Positions 37,208 to 46,364 of a DNA stretch of 64,000 nucleotides are shown here, one piece after another. Each line of letters opens with the position of its first letter. Positions within the stretch are counted from its first letter, which is position 1. Below the pieces are notes generated by a model. It made no database searches. It was not told the origin of the DNA and worked only from the letters and a program-made list of their open reading frames with translations. This DNA comes from Marinomonas sargassi. Lineage in GTDB: Bacteria; Pseudomonadota; Gammaproteobacteria; Pseudomonadales; Marinomonadaceae. The stretch lies in assembly GCF_025716875.1 (NCBI RefSeq), contig NZ_JAOVZB010000005.1, positions 305,754 to 369,753 of the forward strand. Direction: 5' to 3'. A program made the translations under genes and the position numbers.

Positions 37208-37785
37208 GAACGACCTTTAAATAATGACTTATTAATAACTCGATTAACGACAAACAATATGCCGATACCGATAGGAATAAGCATCCATTGATATTGAGAT
37301 GCCTGTAGCCATGCTTGGCTACCAAGAGAATAAATAATGCTAAAAATGACGACTGTCCAAATGGATGTCGCCAAAATGACAGCACATAAAAACAACCATA
37401 ATGGGATGGCAAAGAAACCGCTTAAGGTAAAGCCAACACTTCTCAAACCAGGTACAAAACGAATGATGAAAAGATTAACAAAAGCACCTTTATGTAAGCG
37501 CTCTCGTAGTGCTTTAAAGTGAGGATTGGTCAATGCTTTATAACGTAAAAAACGCACTTTACGGCCATATCGACCTAATACATAAAGCCCAAGATCACCA
37601 CTAGCAATACCTAAAAAAATAGCAAATAAAGCAATTGATGGAGACACAGCACCTTGCGCAGCTAATGTACCAGCCGTCACTATTGCTAAGTCCTCTAAAA
37701 GATAAGACAGCAGGATAATGCCTAAAAACAGCAGTAATGTAGATGATCCCTGATTCACCAGGAATGCTTGTAACTCAGCGACCAA
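37204..37785 (-). CDS. DedA family membrane protein
   Basis: 193 residues, several membrane segments. Family hallmarks are ASGDLGLYVLGRYGRK and RFVPGLRSVGFTLSGF. DedA proteins belong to a superfamily with undecaprenyl-phosphate and phospholipid flippases. The start is a TTG with AAGGA six bases upstream. First gene of the seven-gene minus-strand cluster. The usual DedA signature is kept, so activity is likely. Confidence 0.85.
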   Translation of the reverse strand: MVAELQAFLVNQGSSTLLLFLGIILLSYLLEDLAIVTAGTLAAQGAVSPSIALFAIFLGIASGDLGLYVLGRYGRKVRFLRYKALTNPHFKALRERLHKGAFVNLFIIRFVPGLRSVGFTLSGFFAIPLWLFLCAVILATSIWTVVIFSIIYSLGSQAWLQASQYQWMLIPIGIGILFVVNRVINKSLFKGRS

Positions 37786-38013
37786 TTTCGGTTCCTTTAT
37801 TTAAAATCTCGATACTAGAATATTGATAACCAGTAATACGAGGCCGTCATTTCCATCATTAAGACGTTAGTCGTTAGCAGGTACAGTATTATTACAGATT
37901 TAAGAAGTTTTTTTCTCTTATGTTATGAGAGAGTTTGTAAGTACTCGAAAAAATGAAATAAATCCATTATTTATCAAATAGATGAAGTATTTTATTGATT
38001 TATAAAAAGGCAT

Positions 38014-38043
38014 AAAAAAGCCGAGCATCTGCTCGGCTTTTTC
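38014..38043. terminator. Terminator downstream of the 5'-nucleotidase gene
   Basis: AAAAAGCCGAGC pairs with GCTCGGCTTTTT around ATCT; read from the minus strand it ends the nucleotidase gene. Confidence 0.88.
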
Positions 38044-38080
38044 ATCGGGGATGATTACCCCCTAGATATTAAAGAGTGAT

Positions 38081-39916
38081 TTACTGCTTAACACCATCTT
38101 TATTAATGAAGACTTGAGTTGAATATTCTTCCAGTGGAAGCTTATCAATCGTGCCTACTTTAGTGATGTAGTCCACAAAGCTTTGTGCGTAATCAAGGTA
38201 TGTATCAACAACGCGACCTTCTTTGAAGACTTCGCCAAACGTTACATAACCATCTTTACCACGGGCAATGTAGTCATTTGTCGCTACTTTGTAAGATGCT
38301 TGAAGATCAAGTGCTTTCCAGCTGTCGCCTTTTTTCATCACTTCAACATCATAGAAACGTTGACCTTTCGCTTTAGAAGTATCTACCTTCCAACGAAGAC
38401 CTGAAGCATAAGGGTATGCACCAGTTGAACCACCTTCAACAATGGCGTAATCAAGCGCTTCTTCAAGTACTTTCTGAATCTCAGCACCTGTCATGTCTAA
38501 TTCAACAATTGTGTTAGCAAATGGTAGAAGAGTGTAAGCATCACCGATTGTTAACTCACCTTCAGCGATATCAACACGTACACCACCACCGTTTTGGATA
38601 GCAATGTCAGATGTTTTACTCATATCACGGAATGCTTTAGCAACGATATTGGAAATATCTGCGCCGTGGCTTGCCGTCATCGTACGATCACACAACTTAG
38701 AACGACCTTGACCAGGAATACGTTCCAAACATAGGTTCGCAGCAGACTTACCAATCACTTCACCTTTTAGCTCATCTACTTTGCCAGAGAACTTAGCCAG
38801 TGTAGCGCTCGCATCAGCATCTGCTTCTACAATAGATACGTTGTCAAGCTTCTCGATATCCGCATATACTGCATCACGAGCCGCACCTGTTAACTCAACA
38901 CGCTTGCCGTCTGAGTTTTTACGTTTAAAGCTATCCGCTAACATTAAGTGTGGCGTACCAGCACAGCTTGTTACGATACCGTCTTTATCCCAAGAAACGT
39001 CTAGCTCACCAACAACAGCAGAGTACTGCCAAGCTTGAGCAACACATACTTGATTACCAGCCGCATCCGTTACTTTCGTTGGGTAAGGGCCAGCAGAATC
39101 TAAGCCTACAGCAGAGAAATCACCTAACAATGTGTGAGAGTCACCACCTATGATCACGTCCGCACCAGTCAACTTAGAAGCTAGAGTCAAATCGTTTTGG
39201 TACTGGTAATGAGTAACTAGGACAATTTTATTAATGCCCATGTCTTCTAATTCGTTGATGTATTTCTGCGCAGTCTCTACTTCATCTAGGAAGATAGTCG
39301 TTTCATCTGGGCTAGAAGAGTTTTTCGTTTTGCTCGCAATATCAATACCGATAAAGCCAACTTTCTCACCGTTATACTCTTTTACCGTGTATGGAGAGAA
39401 ATAGTCTTCTGCTGTTTTCAGTGTTAATGGAGAAACACCTACTTCAGGTTTAACGTTTGCCGAAATCACATCTGTTGAACAAGCTGGAGCAGCGTTCAAC
39501 CAATCAAGAAACTTAACTAATCCTGCATCACCAGCATCAAACTCGTGGTTACCTAGAGCGAATACGTCAAAACATGCTTCGTTCATTAGTGCTGCATCTG
39601 CTTCACCTTTGAATAAGGTGTAGAACAAGTCACCAGTGATCGCGTCACCCGCATGCACTTTAACAACAGGAGATGATGTGCTTGTCAGCTCTTTGATTTT
39701 CGCTACAACAGATGGGAAGCCACCAACAGCTACACGAGTACGATCTCCACCTAATGTTAAATCACCACTGTCAGAAGATAGGTGAGAGTGATGGTCGTTA
39801 ACATGAACGATCTTTAGATCTAGAGGTTGAGTTGGCTCTGGCGCAGCTGAAAACATTTGACAGCCGGTCAAGAACAACGAGGCTGTAGCAGCCGTTGCAA
39901 AGGTTTTTCTAAACAT
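38081..39916 (-). CDS. 5'-nucleotidase/UshA-NadN type lipoprotein
   Basis: 611 residues. A lipoprotein signal peptide ends in LFLTGC (Cys19). The N-terminal metallophosphatase domain has the metal ligands HVNDHHSHL, GDAITGD, ALGNHEFDAGD and the His near VTHYQ and GGDSHTLL. The C-terminal nucleotide-binding domain has NGGGVRVDIAEGELT and the substrate-stacking region YPYASGLRW. It hydrolyses extracellular nucleotides and possibly NAD to nucleosides and phosphate at the cell envelope. Monocistronic. Confidence 0.9.
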   Translation of the reverse strand: MFRKTFATAATASLFLTGCQMFSAAPEPTQPLDLKIVHVNDHHSHLSSDSGDLTLGGDRTRVAVGGFPSVVAKIKELTSTSSPVVKVHAGDAITGDLFYTLFKGEADAALMNEACFDVFALGNHEFDAGDAGLVKFLDWLNAAPACSTDVISANVKPEVGVSPLTLKTAEDYFSPYTVKEYNGEKVGFIGIDIASKTKNSSSPDETTIFLDEVETAQKYINELEDMGINKIVLVTHYQYQNDLTLASKLTGADVIIGGDSHTLLGDFSAVGLDSAGPYPTKVTDAAGNQVCVAQAWQYSAVVGELDVSWDKDGIVTSCAGTPHLMLADSFKRKNSDGKRVELTGAARDAVYADIEKLDNVSIVEADADASATLAKFSGKVDELKGEVIGKSAANLCLERIPGQGRSKLCDRTMTASHGADISNIVAKAFRDMSKTSDIAIQNGGGVRVDIAEGELTIGDAYTLLPFANTIVELDMTGAEIQKVLEEALDYAIVEGGSTGAYPYASGLRWKVDTSKAKGQRFYDVEVMKKGDSWKALDLQASYKVATNDYIARGKDGYVTFGEVFKEGRVVDTYLDYAQSFVDYITKVGTIDKLPLEEYSTQVFINKDGVKQ

Positions 39917-40510
39917 TAGGGTTTCCTTTATTCATCAGACATAAATTGATAGCAATTATTGCAGAAAAGTTTCAGTGAACTTATCTCTTATAATTATCAC
40001 TTCTTTTAAATTCATGAAAGTAAAATATCAATCAATTATGACCAAATGGTTAAATACTGTGTAAATCCTTTAAAAGGATGAAGTGGCAGCAAGTCGTGTG
40101 CATTATTAAATGACTAAAAACATTGCTCAAGCACCATTTTGGAGCATAAAATCGCAGCTATTTATTGCATCGCTTCACACAGCTTTACCCCTATTTCGCG
40201 AGTTTTACCCTTTCACTTTCTCGGCATCCGAGGCAATCGCCTACAAGATCCCTAATAGAGGCATTCTTAATTTGCAGAGTTGTGATTTTTTATTAACTTA
40301 TTTTTGTCGTAAATCTATGCTATTTTAGTTTTGTCAAAAAATGTTACATTCATTACATTAATGATTTACAAGCACTTTATTAAATAATAATCAGTTAGAT
40401 ATATGGTTTTCATGGTTGAAATAAGTATCTATGGCAAGATTTTTTGAAGTCACGAAAAACGCTACATTGACCATACATACTCCAAATAATTTGCGACGGG
40501 AGCTGTCCAT
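39917..40510. other. Divergent intergenic region between nucleotidase and mrp
   Basis: 594 bp, AT-rich. A frame of 72 codons at 40110-40328 has no ribosome-binding site or known motif. No repeat, RNA or clear promoter stands out beyond AT-rich blocks near 40340-40400. Confidence 0.6.
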
Positions 40511-43309
40511 TTGAATACGCTAATTTGGCTACCTTTTCTTCCTTTATTAGGTACATTGATTCCTCTCTTTTCGTCTCGTTATAGCCGAACCGCTTGCGCA
40601 TTTTATACGGCGGCACTGCCTGCATTAACTCTATTCCTCGTCTTGTCTTACGCTGGCGACATTTTTCAAGGCGAGCGTTTCCAAGCCGCTATCCCTTGGA
40701 TACCTAACATAGGCCTTGAACTTGCCTTCCGACTGGACGGGTTGGCTCTACTGTTCTCGATACTGATTTTAGGCATAGGTCTATTGGTCATCTTATATGC
40801 CCGTTATTACCTTTCTGAGAAAGACCCAATCGGTAAGTTTTACGCCTTCTTGATACTTTTCATGTTTGCCATGCTAGGCGTGGTACTGTCTGACAATCTG
40901 ATTCAACTTTGGTTTTTTTGGGAATTAACCAGTATCAGTTCATTCTTGCTGATCAGTTTCTGGGGGCACAAAACAGAGGCTAGAAAAGGCGCAAGAATGG
41001 CTCTCACAGTCACAGGTGCTGGTGGTCTTGCTTTGTTGGCAGGCTTACTGGTTTTAGGCAACACTGTTGGAAGTTATAGCTTGCAGGTCGTTCTTGATAG
41101 TGGCGACTTAATAAAAAGTAGCAGTAACTACCCAGTGATTGTTGTGCTTGTATTACTAGGCGCTTTTACTAAATCTGCTCAGTTCCCTTTCCATTTTTGG
41201 CTTCCAAATGCTATGGCGGCACCAACCCCAGTCAGTGCATACCTTCATTCGGCAACTATGGTAAAAGCCGGTATCTTTTTAATGGCGCGTTTTTATCCAG
41301 CCTTGGCGGATACAAACCTATGGTTCCTTATTGTTTCACTAACAGGCTTAGCTACCTTCCTAATGGGCGCTTACATTGCGCTGTTCCAACATGACCTAAA
41401 AGGTCTATTAGCTAACTCAACCATTAGTCATTTAGGACTTATTACTTTATTACTTGGTATGGGCACCGACTTAGCGGCTGTGGCGGCCGTATTCCATATT
41501 ATCAACCATGCTATTTTCAAAGCATCCTTGTTTATGGCTGCCGGCATCATTGACCACGAGTCTGGGTCACGGGATATGCGACAGTTAAATGGCCTATGGA
41601 AATATATGCCATATACAGCAACGCTCGCTATGGTCGCCTCTGCATCTATGGCAGGGGTACCCTTACTAAATGGTTTCTTGTCGAAAGAAATGTTCTTCAC
41701 TGAGACACTACATCAAGCTTCTTTAGGTTCTTTGTCTTGGATTATTCCTGTGCTTGCAACCTTAGGTGGCGCATTAGCGGTTGCCTACTCAACACGCTTT
41801 ATCCACGATGTATTTTTTAATGGCGAACCAATCAACCTACCTAAGACACCCCATGAACCACCTCGCTACATGCGAGTACCTGTCGAAATTCTTGTAGGCT
41901 TATGTTTGCTTGTCGGTATTTTTCCTGGATTTTTGGCTGGTGACCTTCTTGCCTCAGCGGCAAGCGCAACACTCAACGGCCCTATTCCTGAATACAGCCT
42001 GTCCATCTGGCATGGTTTCAACCTACCGCTATTAATGAGTGCTATTGCTGTCGTTGGTGGTTTGATTGTTTACAAAAACCGCTCCCACATGTTCAAGTTT
42101 CAAGCTCAGTTCCCAAAAAGTAATCCCTTGATGGTATTCGAAGCCAGCGTTCAATTTGTTACTAGGCAAGCCGGCACTCTTATTCGCTTTACTGAAAATG
42201 GGTCCTTGCAACGCTACATATTTGCGGTTTTAGGCTTAATGGTGATCATGACGATCTCGACGCTTGTGAAGCTTAATACAACCGCTGGCCTTCGCCCTGA
42301 AATTCCCGTTGACGCTATGACGATCACGGCCGCTTTTCTATTGTGCGTGTCTGCTCTAGCAACTGTGATATGGCATAGGAAGCGTGTTGTTGCTTTGATT
42401 ACACTCTCAGTAGTGGGACTTATTGTTTCTCTCGCCTTTGCGCAATTTTCAGCACCTGACTTAGCATTGACACAGCTTTCCGTAGAAGTGGTTACCGTTA
42501 TTTTGTTAATTCTGGCCTTGTTCTTTTTGCCTCAAAAAACACCGAAAGAATCTCACCCTCGAATTGTTATTCGTGATTTAAGCATCGCATCCTTAATTGG
42601 CGGTATCATTGGCACCATTTGTTACGCCATTATGACTCGTCCTCTAGATACTATTTCAACCTTCTTCACTGCAAACAGTAAAACTGGAGGCGGTGGCACC
42701 AATGTGGTGAACGTAATTCTGGTCGATTTCCGTGGCTTTGATACTTTAGGTGAGATCACTGTTCTTGGTATTGCCGCTCTTGGTATCTATAAGCTAATTG
42801 CTAGAATGCGACTCTTTATGCCTTCTAGTGATGGCAAAGGCCGACCTTGGTCCGATGACAAACACCCTATTTTGTTGTCCGTTATTTCCCAAAGTTTATT
42901 ACCACTGGCGCTATTGGTTTCAGCTTACATCTTCTTAAGAGGTCACAACCTTCCGGGCGGTGGTTTCATTGCTGGCTTGATTACTTCTGTTGCCATTATC
43001 CAACAATATATTGCCCACGGTGTTATCTGGATTAAGACTCGACTTAAGCTGGACTACCAGATCCTCATTGGTTCAGGTATCGGCATCGCCACATTAAGCG
43101 GATTAGGTAGCTGGGCATTTGGCCACGCTTTCCTTTCCTCATGGTTTGATTATTTCTACTTACCAGCCATTGGTAAGTTCGAGCTAGCTAGCGCCATGAT
43201 ATTTGACTTAGGGGTTTACCTAACCGTAGTGGGTGCCACCATGCTAATTTTGGCAAACCTTGGCCAGCTCACTACCAGCGAGCGACCTGTATTGAAGGAG
43301 GACGAATAA
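40511..43309 (+). CDS. mrpA: Na+/H+ antiporter subunit A fused to subunit B (Mrp/Mnh)
   Basis: 932 residues, with a long series of hydrophobic segments. The proton-pump-like core (about 100-420) has [53 protein letters not shown] (split as [16 protein letters not shown] and [13 protein letters not shown]) and [14 protein letters not shown]. The C-terminal portion from about residue 788 is MrpB-like: [16 protein letters not shown]. The complex expels Na+ in exchange for H+. The start is TTG with GGGAG eight bases upstream. The stop overlaps the mrpC start (TAATG). Confidence 0.95.
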   Translation: MNTLIWLPFLPLLGTLIPLFSSRYSRTACAFYTAALPALTLFLVLSYAGDIFQGERFQAAIPWIPNIGLELAFRLDGLALLFSILILGIGLLVILYARYYLSEKDPIGKFYAFLILFMFAMLGVVLSDNLIQLWFFWELTSISSFLLISFWGHKTEARKGARMALTVTGAGGLALLAGLLVLGNTVGSYSLQVVLDSGDLIKSSSNYPVIVVLVLLGAFTKSAQFPFHFWLPNAMAAPTPVSAYLHSATMVKAGIFLMARFYPALADTNLWFLIVSLTGLATFLMGAYIALFQHDLKGLLANSTISHLGLITLLLGMGTDLAAVAAVFHIINHAIFKASLFMAAGIIDHESGSRDMRQLNGLWKYMPYTATLAMVASASMAGVPLLNGFLSKEMFFTETLHQASLGSLSWIIPVLATLGGALAVAYSTRFIHDVFFNGEPINLPKTPHEPPRYMRVPVEILVGLCLLVGIFPGFLAGDLLASAASATLNGPIPEYSLSIWHGFNLPLLMSAIAVVGGLIVYKNRSHMFKFQAQFPKSNPLMVFEASVQFVTRQAGTLIRFTENGSLQRYIFAVLGLMVIMTISTLVKLNTTAGLRPEIPVDAMTITAAFLLCVSALATVIWHRKRVVALITLSVVGLIVSLAFAQFSAPDLALTQLSVEVVTVILLILALFFLPQKTPKESHPRIVIRDLSIASLIGGIIGTICYAIMTRPLDTISTFFTANSKTGGGGTNVVNVILVDFRGFDTLGEITVLGIAALGIYKLIARMRLFMPSSDGKGRPWSDDKHPILLSVISQSLLPLALLVSAYIFLRGHNLPGGGFIAGLITSVAIIQQYIAHGVIWIKTRLKLDYQILIGSGIGIATLSGLGSWAFGHAFLSSWFDYFYLPAIGKFELASAMIFDLGVYLTVVGATMLILANLGQLTTSERPVLKEDE

Positions 43310-43671
43310 TGGAAGGTATATACGCATTTTGCGTTGGGTTATTAACTGCCTGCGGCATTTTTCTCACTCTGCGAGGACGTAGTTTCTCTGTGGTTATCGG
43401 CCTGACTTTATTGTCTTATGCGGTAAACTTATTTTTATTTGCCAGCGGACGCTTAAAGCTAAATGCAGCAGCAGTACTGGGACAGTCTGAACAATATAGT
43501 GACCCTCTTCCACAGGCGCTCGTGTTAACTGCTATCGTTATTGGCTTTGCCATGACAGCCTTTGCCGTTATTCTCGCTATGCGTGCCCGTGCAGACCTAG
43601 GAAACGATCATGTGGATGGCACACTGCCAAGCAACAATGAAGACTCCCAACGTTCAGGGGGACAACACTAA
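43309..43671 (+). CDS. mrpC: Na+/H+ antiporter subunit C
   Basis: 120 residues, three membrane segments, homologous to NuoK. Seen: GIFLTLRGRSFSVVIGLTLLSYAVNLFLFASGRL (in pieces) and the conserved DPLPQALVLTAIVIGFAMTAF (here as DPLPQALVLTAIVIG). Interacts with subunits A and D. Its stop is followed at once by the mrpD ATG. Confidence 0.95.
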   Translation: MEGIYAFCVGLLTACGIFLTLRGRSFSVVIGLTLLSYAVNLFLFASGRLKLNAAAVLGQSEQYSDPLPQALVLTAIVIGFAMTAFAVILAMRARADLGNDHVDGTLPSNNEDSQRSGGQH

Positions 43672-45183
43672 ATGCAACACCTCAGCATTTTTCCAATTCT
43701 AATTCCTTTGCTTTTTGGCGCCATCATGCTGCTGCCACCTATCTCTAGGGAATTACAATCACAACGCATTAGTGCCATTATTGGTACTTTGTTCTTACTT
43801 ATCTCATCCGCTACTTTGCTAATCACAGTGGATCAAGAGGGCACTCAGCTTTATGCCCTAGGTGGCTGGCAAGCGCCTTTTGGTATCGCCTTGGTAGCGG
43901 ACAGAGTTTCTAGTTTATTAGTACTACTCACCTCATTTATCGCTTTCGCTATTATGTTGTTTGCCATTTCAGGCAAAGACAAAGGCGGCGCTTATTTCCA
44001 CCCACTATTTATGTTTCAAGTAATGGGTATCAACGGTGCTTTTTTAACTGGCGACATATTCAACTTATTCGTTTTCTTCGAAGTCTTATTGATCGCATCC
44101 TACGCATTACTACTACACGCTGGTGGGAAGCAAAAAACTCAATCGGCCATGCATTACGTCCTTCTCAACCTAGTCGGCTCAAGTCTATTTCTATTTGGCT
44201 TAGGCATTTTATATGGCACTTTGGGAACACTTAATATGGCGGATATGGCCATTAAAATTGGCCAACTCGAAGGGGAAACTACCACTATTGCAAAAACTGG
44301 GGCGTTGCTTCTATTGATCGTCTTTGGTCTCAAAGCAGCCATGTTACCAATGCATTTTTGGTTACCAAGGACCTATGCTAGTGCTAGCGCACCTGTTGCG
44401 GCTCTTTTCTCCATCATGACGAAAGTAGGCATTTACAGCATTTTCCGCGTCTATACAGTCATATTTGGCGATGAAGCTGGGGAGCTGGCGAACATTGCGC
44501 AAAACTGGTTATGGCCTTTGGCACTGCTGACCATTGCTGCAGGTAGTATTGGCGCTTTTGCGAGTCCAAACCTAAAAACGCTTAATGCTAATCTTGTCAT
44601 TGTATCGAGCGGTAGCTTACTTGTCTGTGCAGCTCTTAACTCGGAAGGGGCGACGTCTGCAGCACTGTATTACATGGTGCACAGTACACTGGCTTCAGCT
44701 GGCCTATTTTTGTTAGCTGATATTATTGCTAGGCAAAGAGGCAAAGCAGAAGATCGAATTGTACATTCTCGTCCATTCTCCCAACCAAGATTAATTGGTT
44801 TCGCTTTTGCACTTTCAGCTATGACGCTAATTGGTATGCCACCTTTGTCCGGTTTTGTCGGTAAAATCATGATTCTTCAAGCTACTCAGTCCATGGCTCA
44901 GACTCTGTGGATATGGCCACTAATTATCATTAGCAGCCTAGCGGCACTTATCGCCCTTTCCAGAGCAGGAACCACTTTCTTTTGGCGCCACAACGGTTCA
45001 CCCTCAACAGATGACATAGCAGCCAAACCAACAGAAATTGCAGGTATTGCCCTATTGATATTAGCATCGCCATTACTGGTTTTATTTGGCGGTGAATTAA
45101 GTGAATTCACCCAGCAAGCTGCGAATCATCTTCATAGCATCCAATCATCGGCTTACAGCCTATTACCAGGAGTAACACCATGA
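43672..45183 (+). CDS. mrpD: Na+/H+ antiporter subunit D
   Basis: 503 residues with about 14 membrane segments. The NuoM/N-like proton-pump core has GDIFNLFVFFEVLLIASYALL, then LKAAMLPMHFWLPRTYASAS with the conserved lysine and histidine, followed by KVGIYSIFRVY and LIGMPPLSGFVGK. Fourth gene position in the usual order is kept. Overlaps mrpE by 4 bp (ATGA). Confidence 0.95.
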   Translation: MQHLSIFPILIPLLFGAIMLLPPISRELQSQRISAIIGTLFLLISSATLLITVDQEGTQLYALGGWQAPFGIALVADRVSSLLVLLTSFIAFAIMLFAISGKDKGGAYFHPLFMFQVMGINGAFLTGDIFNLFVFFEVLLIASYALLLHAGGKQKTQSAMHYVLLNLVGSSLFLFGLGILYGTLGTLNMADMAIKIGQLEGETTTIAKTGALLLLIVFGLKAAMLPMHFWLPRTYASASAPVAALFSIMTKVGIYSIFRVYTVIFGDEAGELANIAQNWLWPLALLTIAAGSIGAFASPNLKTLNANLVIVSSGSLLVCAALNSEGATSAALYYMVHSTLASAGLFLLADIIARQRGKAEDRIVHSRPFSQPRLIGFAFALSAMTLIGMPPLSGFVGKIMILQATQSMAQTLWIWPLIIISSLAALIALSRAGTTFFWRHNGSPSTDDIAAKPTEIAGIALLILASPLLVLFGGELSEFTQQAANHLHSIQSSAYSLLPGVTP

Positions 45184-45665
45184 AGTTATTCCCTATGCCT
45201 TTCCACAGTATTCTACTATTTGTAGTATGGCTGCTGCTGAATAACTCATTTAGCGCTGGCCATATTGTCTTAGCGACCTTCTTCGCAATTGGTATCCCAC
45301 TGTTAGTGGGTGATATGCGCGATGAGCATCCAAAAATACAAAAACCATGGTTAGCCATTAAATATGTGCTCATGGTGTTAAAAGACATCGTCAGTGCCAA
45401 CATAGAAGTTGCATTACTAATCATAGGCCCCGTTTACAGACTGTCGCCTGGATTCGTAGCCGTACCTATCAATATCAATTCTGATTTAGGCATTACGGTA
45501 TTGGCCAGTACAGTTTCGTTAACACCGGGTACCGTAAGTGCTGAAGTGTCGAAAGACAAAAAGTGGCTTTACATTCATACCCTACACCTGATGAATGAAG
45601 CTAAGCTGGTTGAAGAAATTAAAAGCCGATACGAAAGCCCGATTAAGGAGATTTTTGGATGCTAG
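45180..45665 (+). CDS. mrpE: Na+/H+ antiporter subunit E
   Basis: 161 residues. Two to three hydrophobic segments at the N terminus, then the conserved cytoplasmic part with VLKDIVSANIEVALLI, GFVAVPININSDLGI, ASTVSLTPGTVSAEVS and LYIHTLHLMNE. MrpE supports assembly of the complex. Overlaps mrpF by 7 bp. Confidence 0.93.
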   Translation: MKLFPMPFHSILLFVVWLLLNNSFSAGHIVLATFFAIGIPLLVGDMRDEHPKIQKPWLAIKYVLMVLKDIVSANIEVALLIIGPVYRLSPGFVAVPININSDLGITVLASTVSLTPGTVSAEVSKDKKWLYIHTLHLMNEAKLVEEIKSRYESPIKEIFGC

Positions 45666-45928
45666 ATATCACGATCACTTTCGTCGCCGCCATTATTTGT
45701 ATCGCACTCTTTCTAAATTTATGGCGTCTTCTGCAAGGGCCAACACTATCCGATAGAATTCTTGCTCTAGATACTATGTACATTAATGCTATAGCACTTA
45801 TCCTTTTGTACGGAATATCATCATCAAGCGCCCTGTATTTTGAAGCCGCCCTTTTAATCGCTATGCTTGGTTTTGTTAGTACTGCAGCCCTATGTAAATA
45901 CTTACTTCGCGGCGACATAATTGAATAG
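45659..45928 (+). CDS. mrpF: Na+/H+ antiporter subunit F
   Basis: 89 residues, three membrane segments. RLLQGPTLSDRILALDTMYINAIALI (in pieces) is the family signature, with the conserved Asp in DRILALD. Small subunit also linked to bile-salt export in other bacteria. Eight bases precede mrpG. Confidence 0.93.
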   Translation: MLDITITFVAAIICIALFLNLWRLLQGPTLSDRILALDTMYINAIALILLYGISSSSALYFEAALLIAMLGFVSTAALCKYLLRGDIIE

Positions 45929-45936
45929 GAAACACT

Positions 45937-46317
45937 ATGCCTTTTTATCTTGAAATTATAATTTGCCTATCTCTCATCATTGGCGCTAGTTTTTTATTCA
46001 TTGGCTCCTATGGGCTAATCCGTTTGCCCGATATTTATATGCGCCTACACAGCCCAACCAAAGCCTCTACATTAGGTATTACTGGAGTGCTTGTTGCTTC
46101 TATGATTTTTCAAAGTTATGAGAAGGGAGGTTTTTCTGTACAAGAACTTCTGATTACGCTTTTTCTACTTATCACAGCACCTATTGCGGCAAACATGATT
46201 GCTAAAACAGCTCTACATCATAAAATAAAGCCATTAAAAAGAACGCAAAACCAAGACCTCATTGATTCAATATGCGAGCGTGAAGAGCCTAAAAAAGCTG
46301 ATGAGAAATCAGTTTAA
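45937..46317 (+). CDS. mrpG: Na+/H+ antiporter subunit G
   Basis: 126 residues. GSYGLIRLPDIYMRLHSPTKASTLG (as GSYGLIRLPDIYMRLH and SPTKASTLG) is the MrpG/PhaG signature; three membrane segments and a charged C-terminal tail. Last gene of the mrp operon, converging on the ammonium transporter fusion; no good T-tailed terminator is visible. Confidence 0.93.
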   Translation: MPFYLEIIICLSLIIGASFLFIGSYGLIRLPDIYMRLHSPTKASTLGITGVLVASMIFQSYEKGGFSVQELLITLFLLITAPIAANMIAKTALHHKIKPLKRTQNQDLIDSICEREEPKKADEKSV

Positions 46318-46364
46318 TCTAGAGTGTTCAGGATAGTGCTCATAAGGGAGCCCTTTCTAATGAA

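Noticed and set aside
37786..37900. LitR-type operator in front of the dedA-led cluster
   Set aside because: No TTRTACA/TGTAYAA pair was found there, so common control with phrB is not supported.
40110..40328. Open frame of 72 codons between the nucleotidase gene and mrp
   Set aside because: No ribosome-binding site, odd composition and no motif; probably chance.
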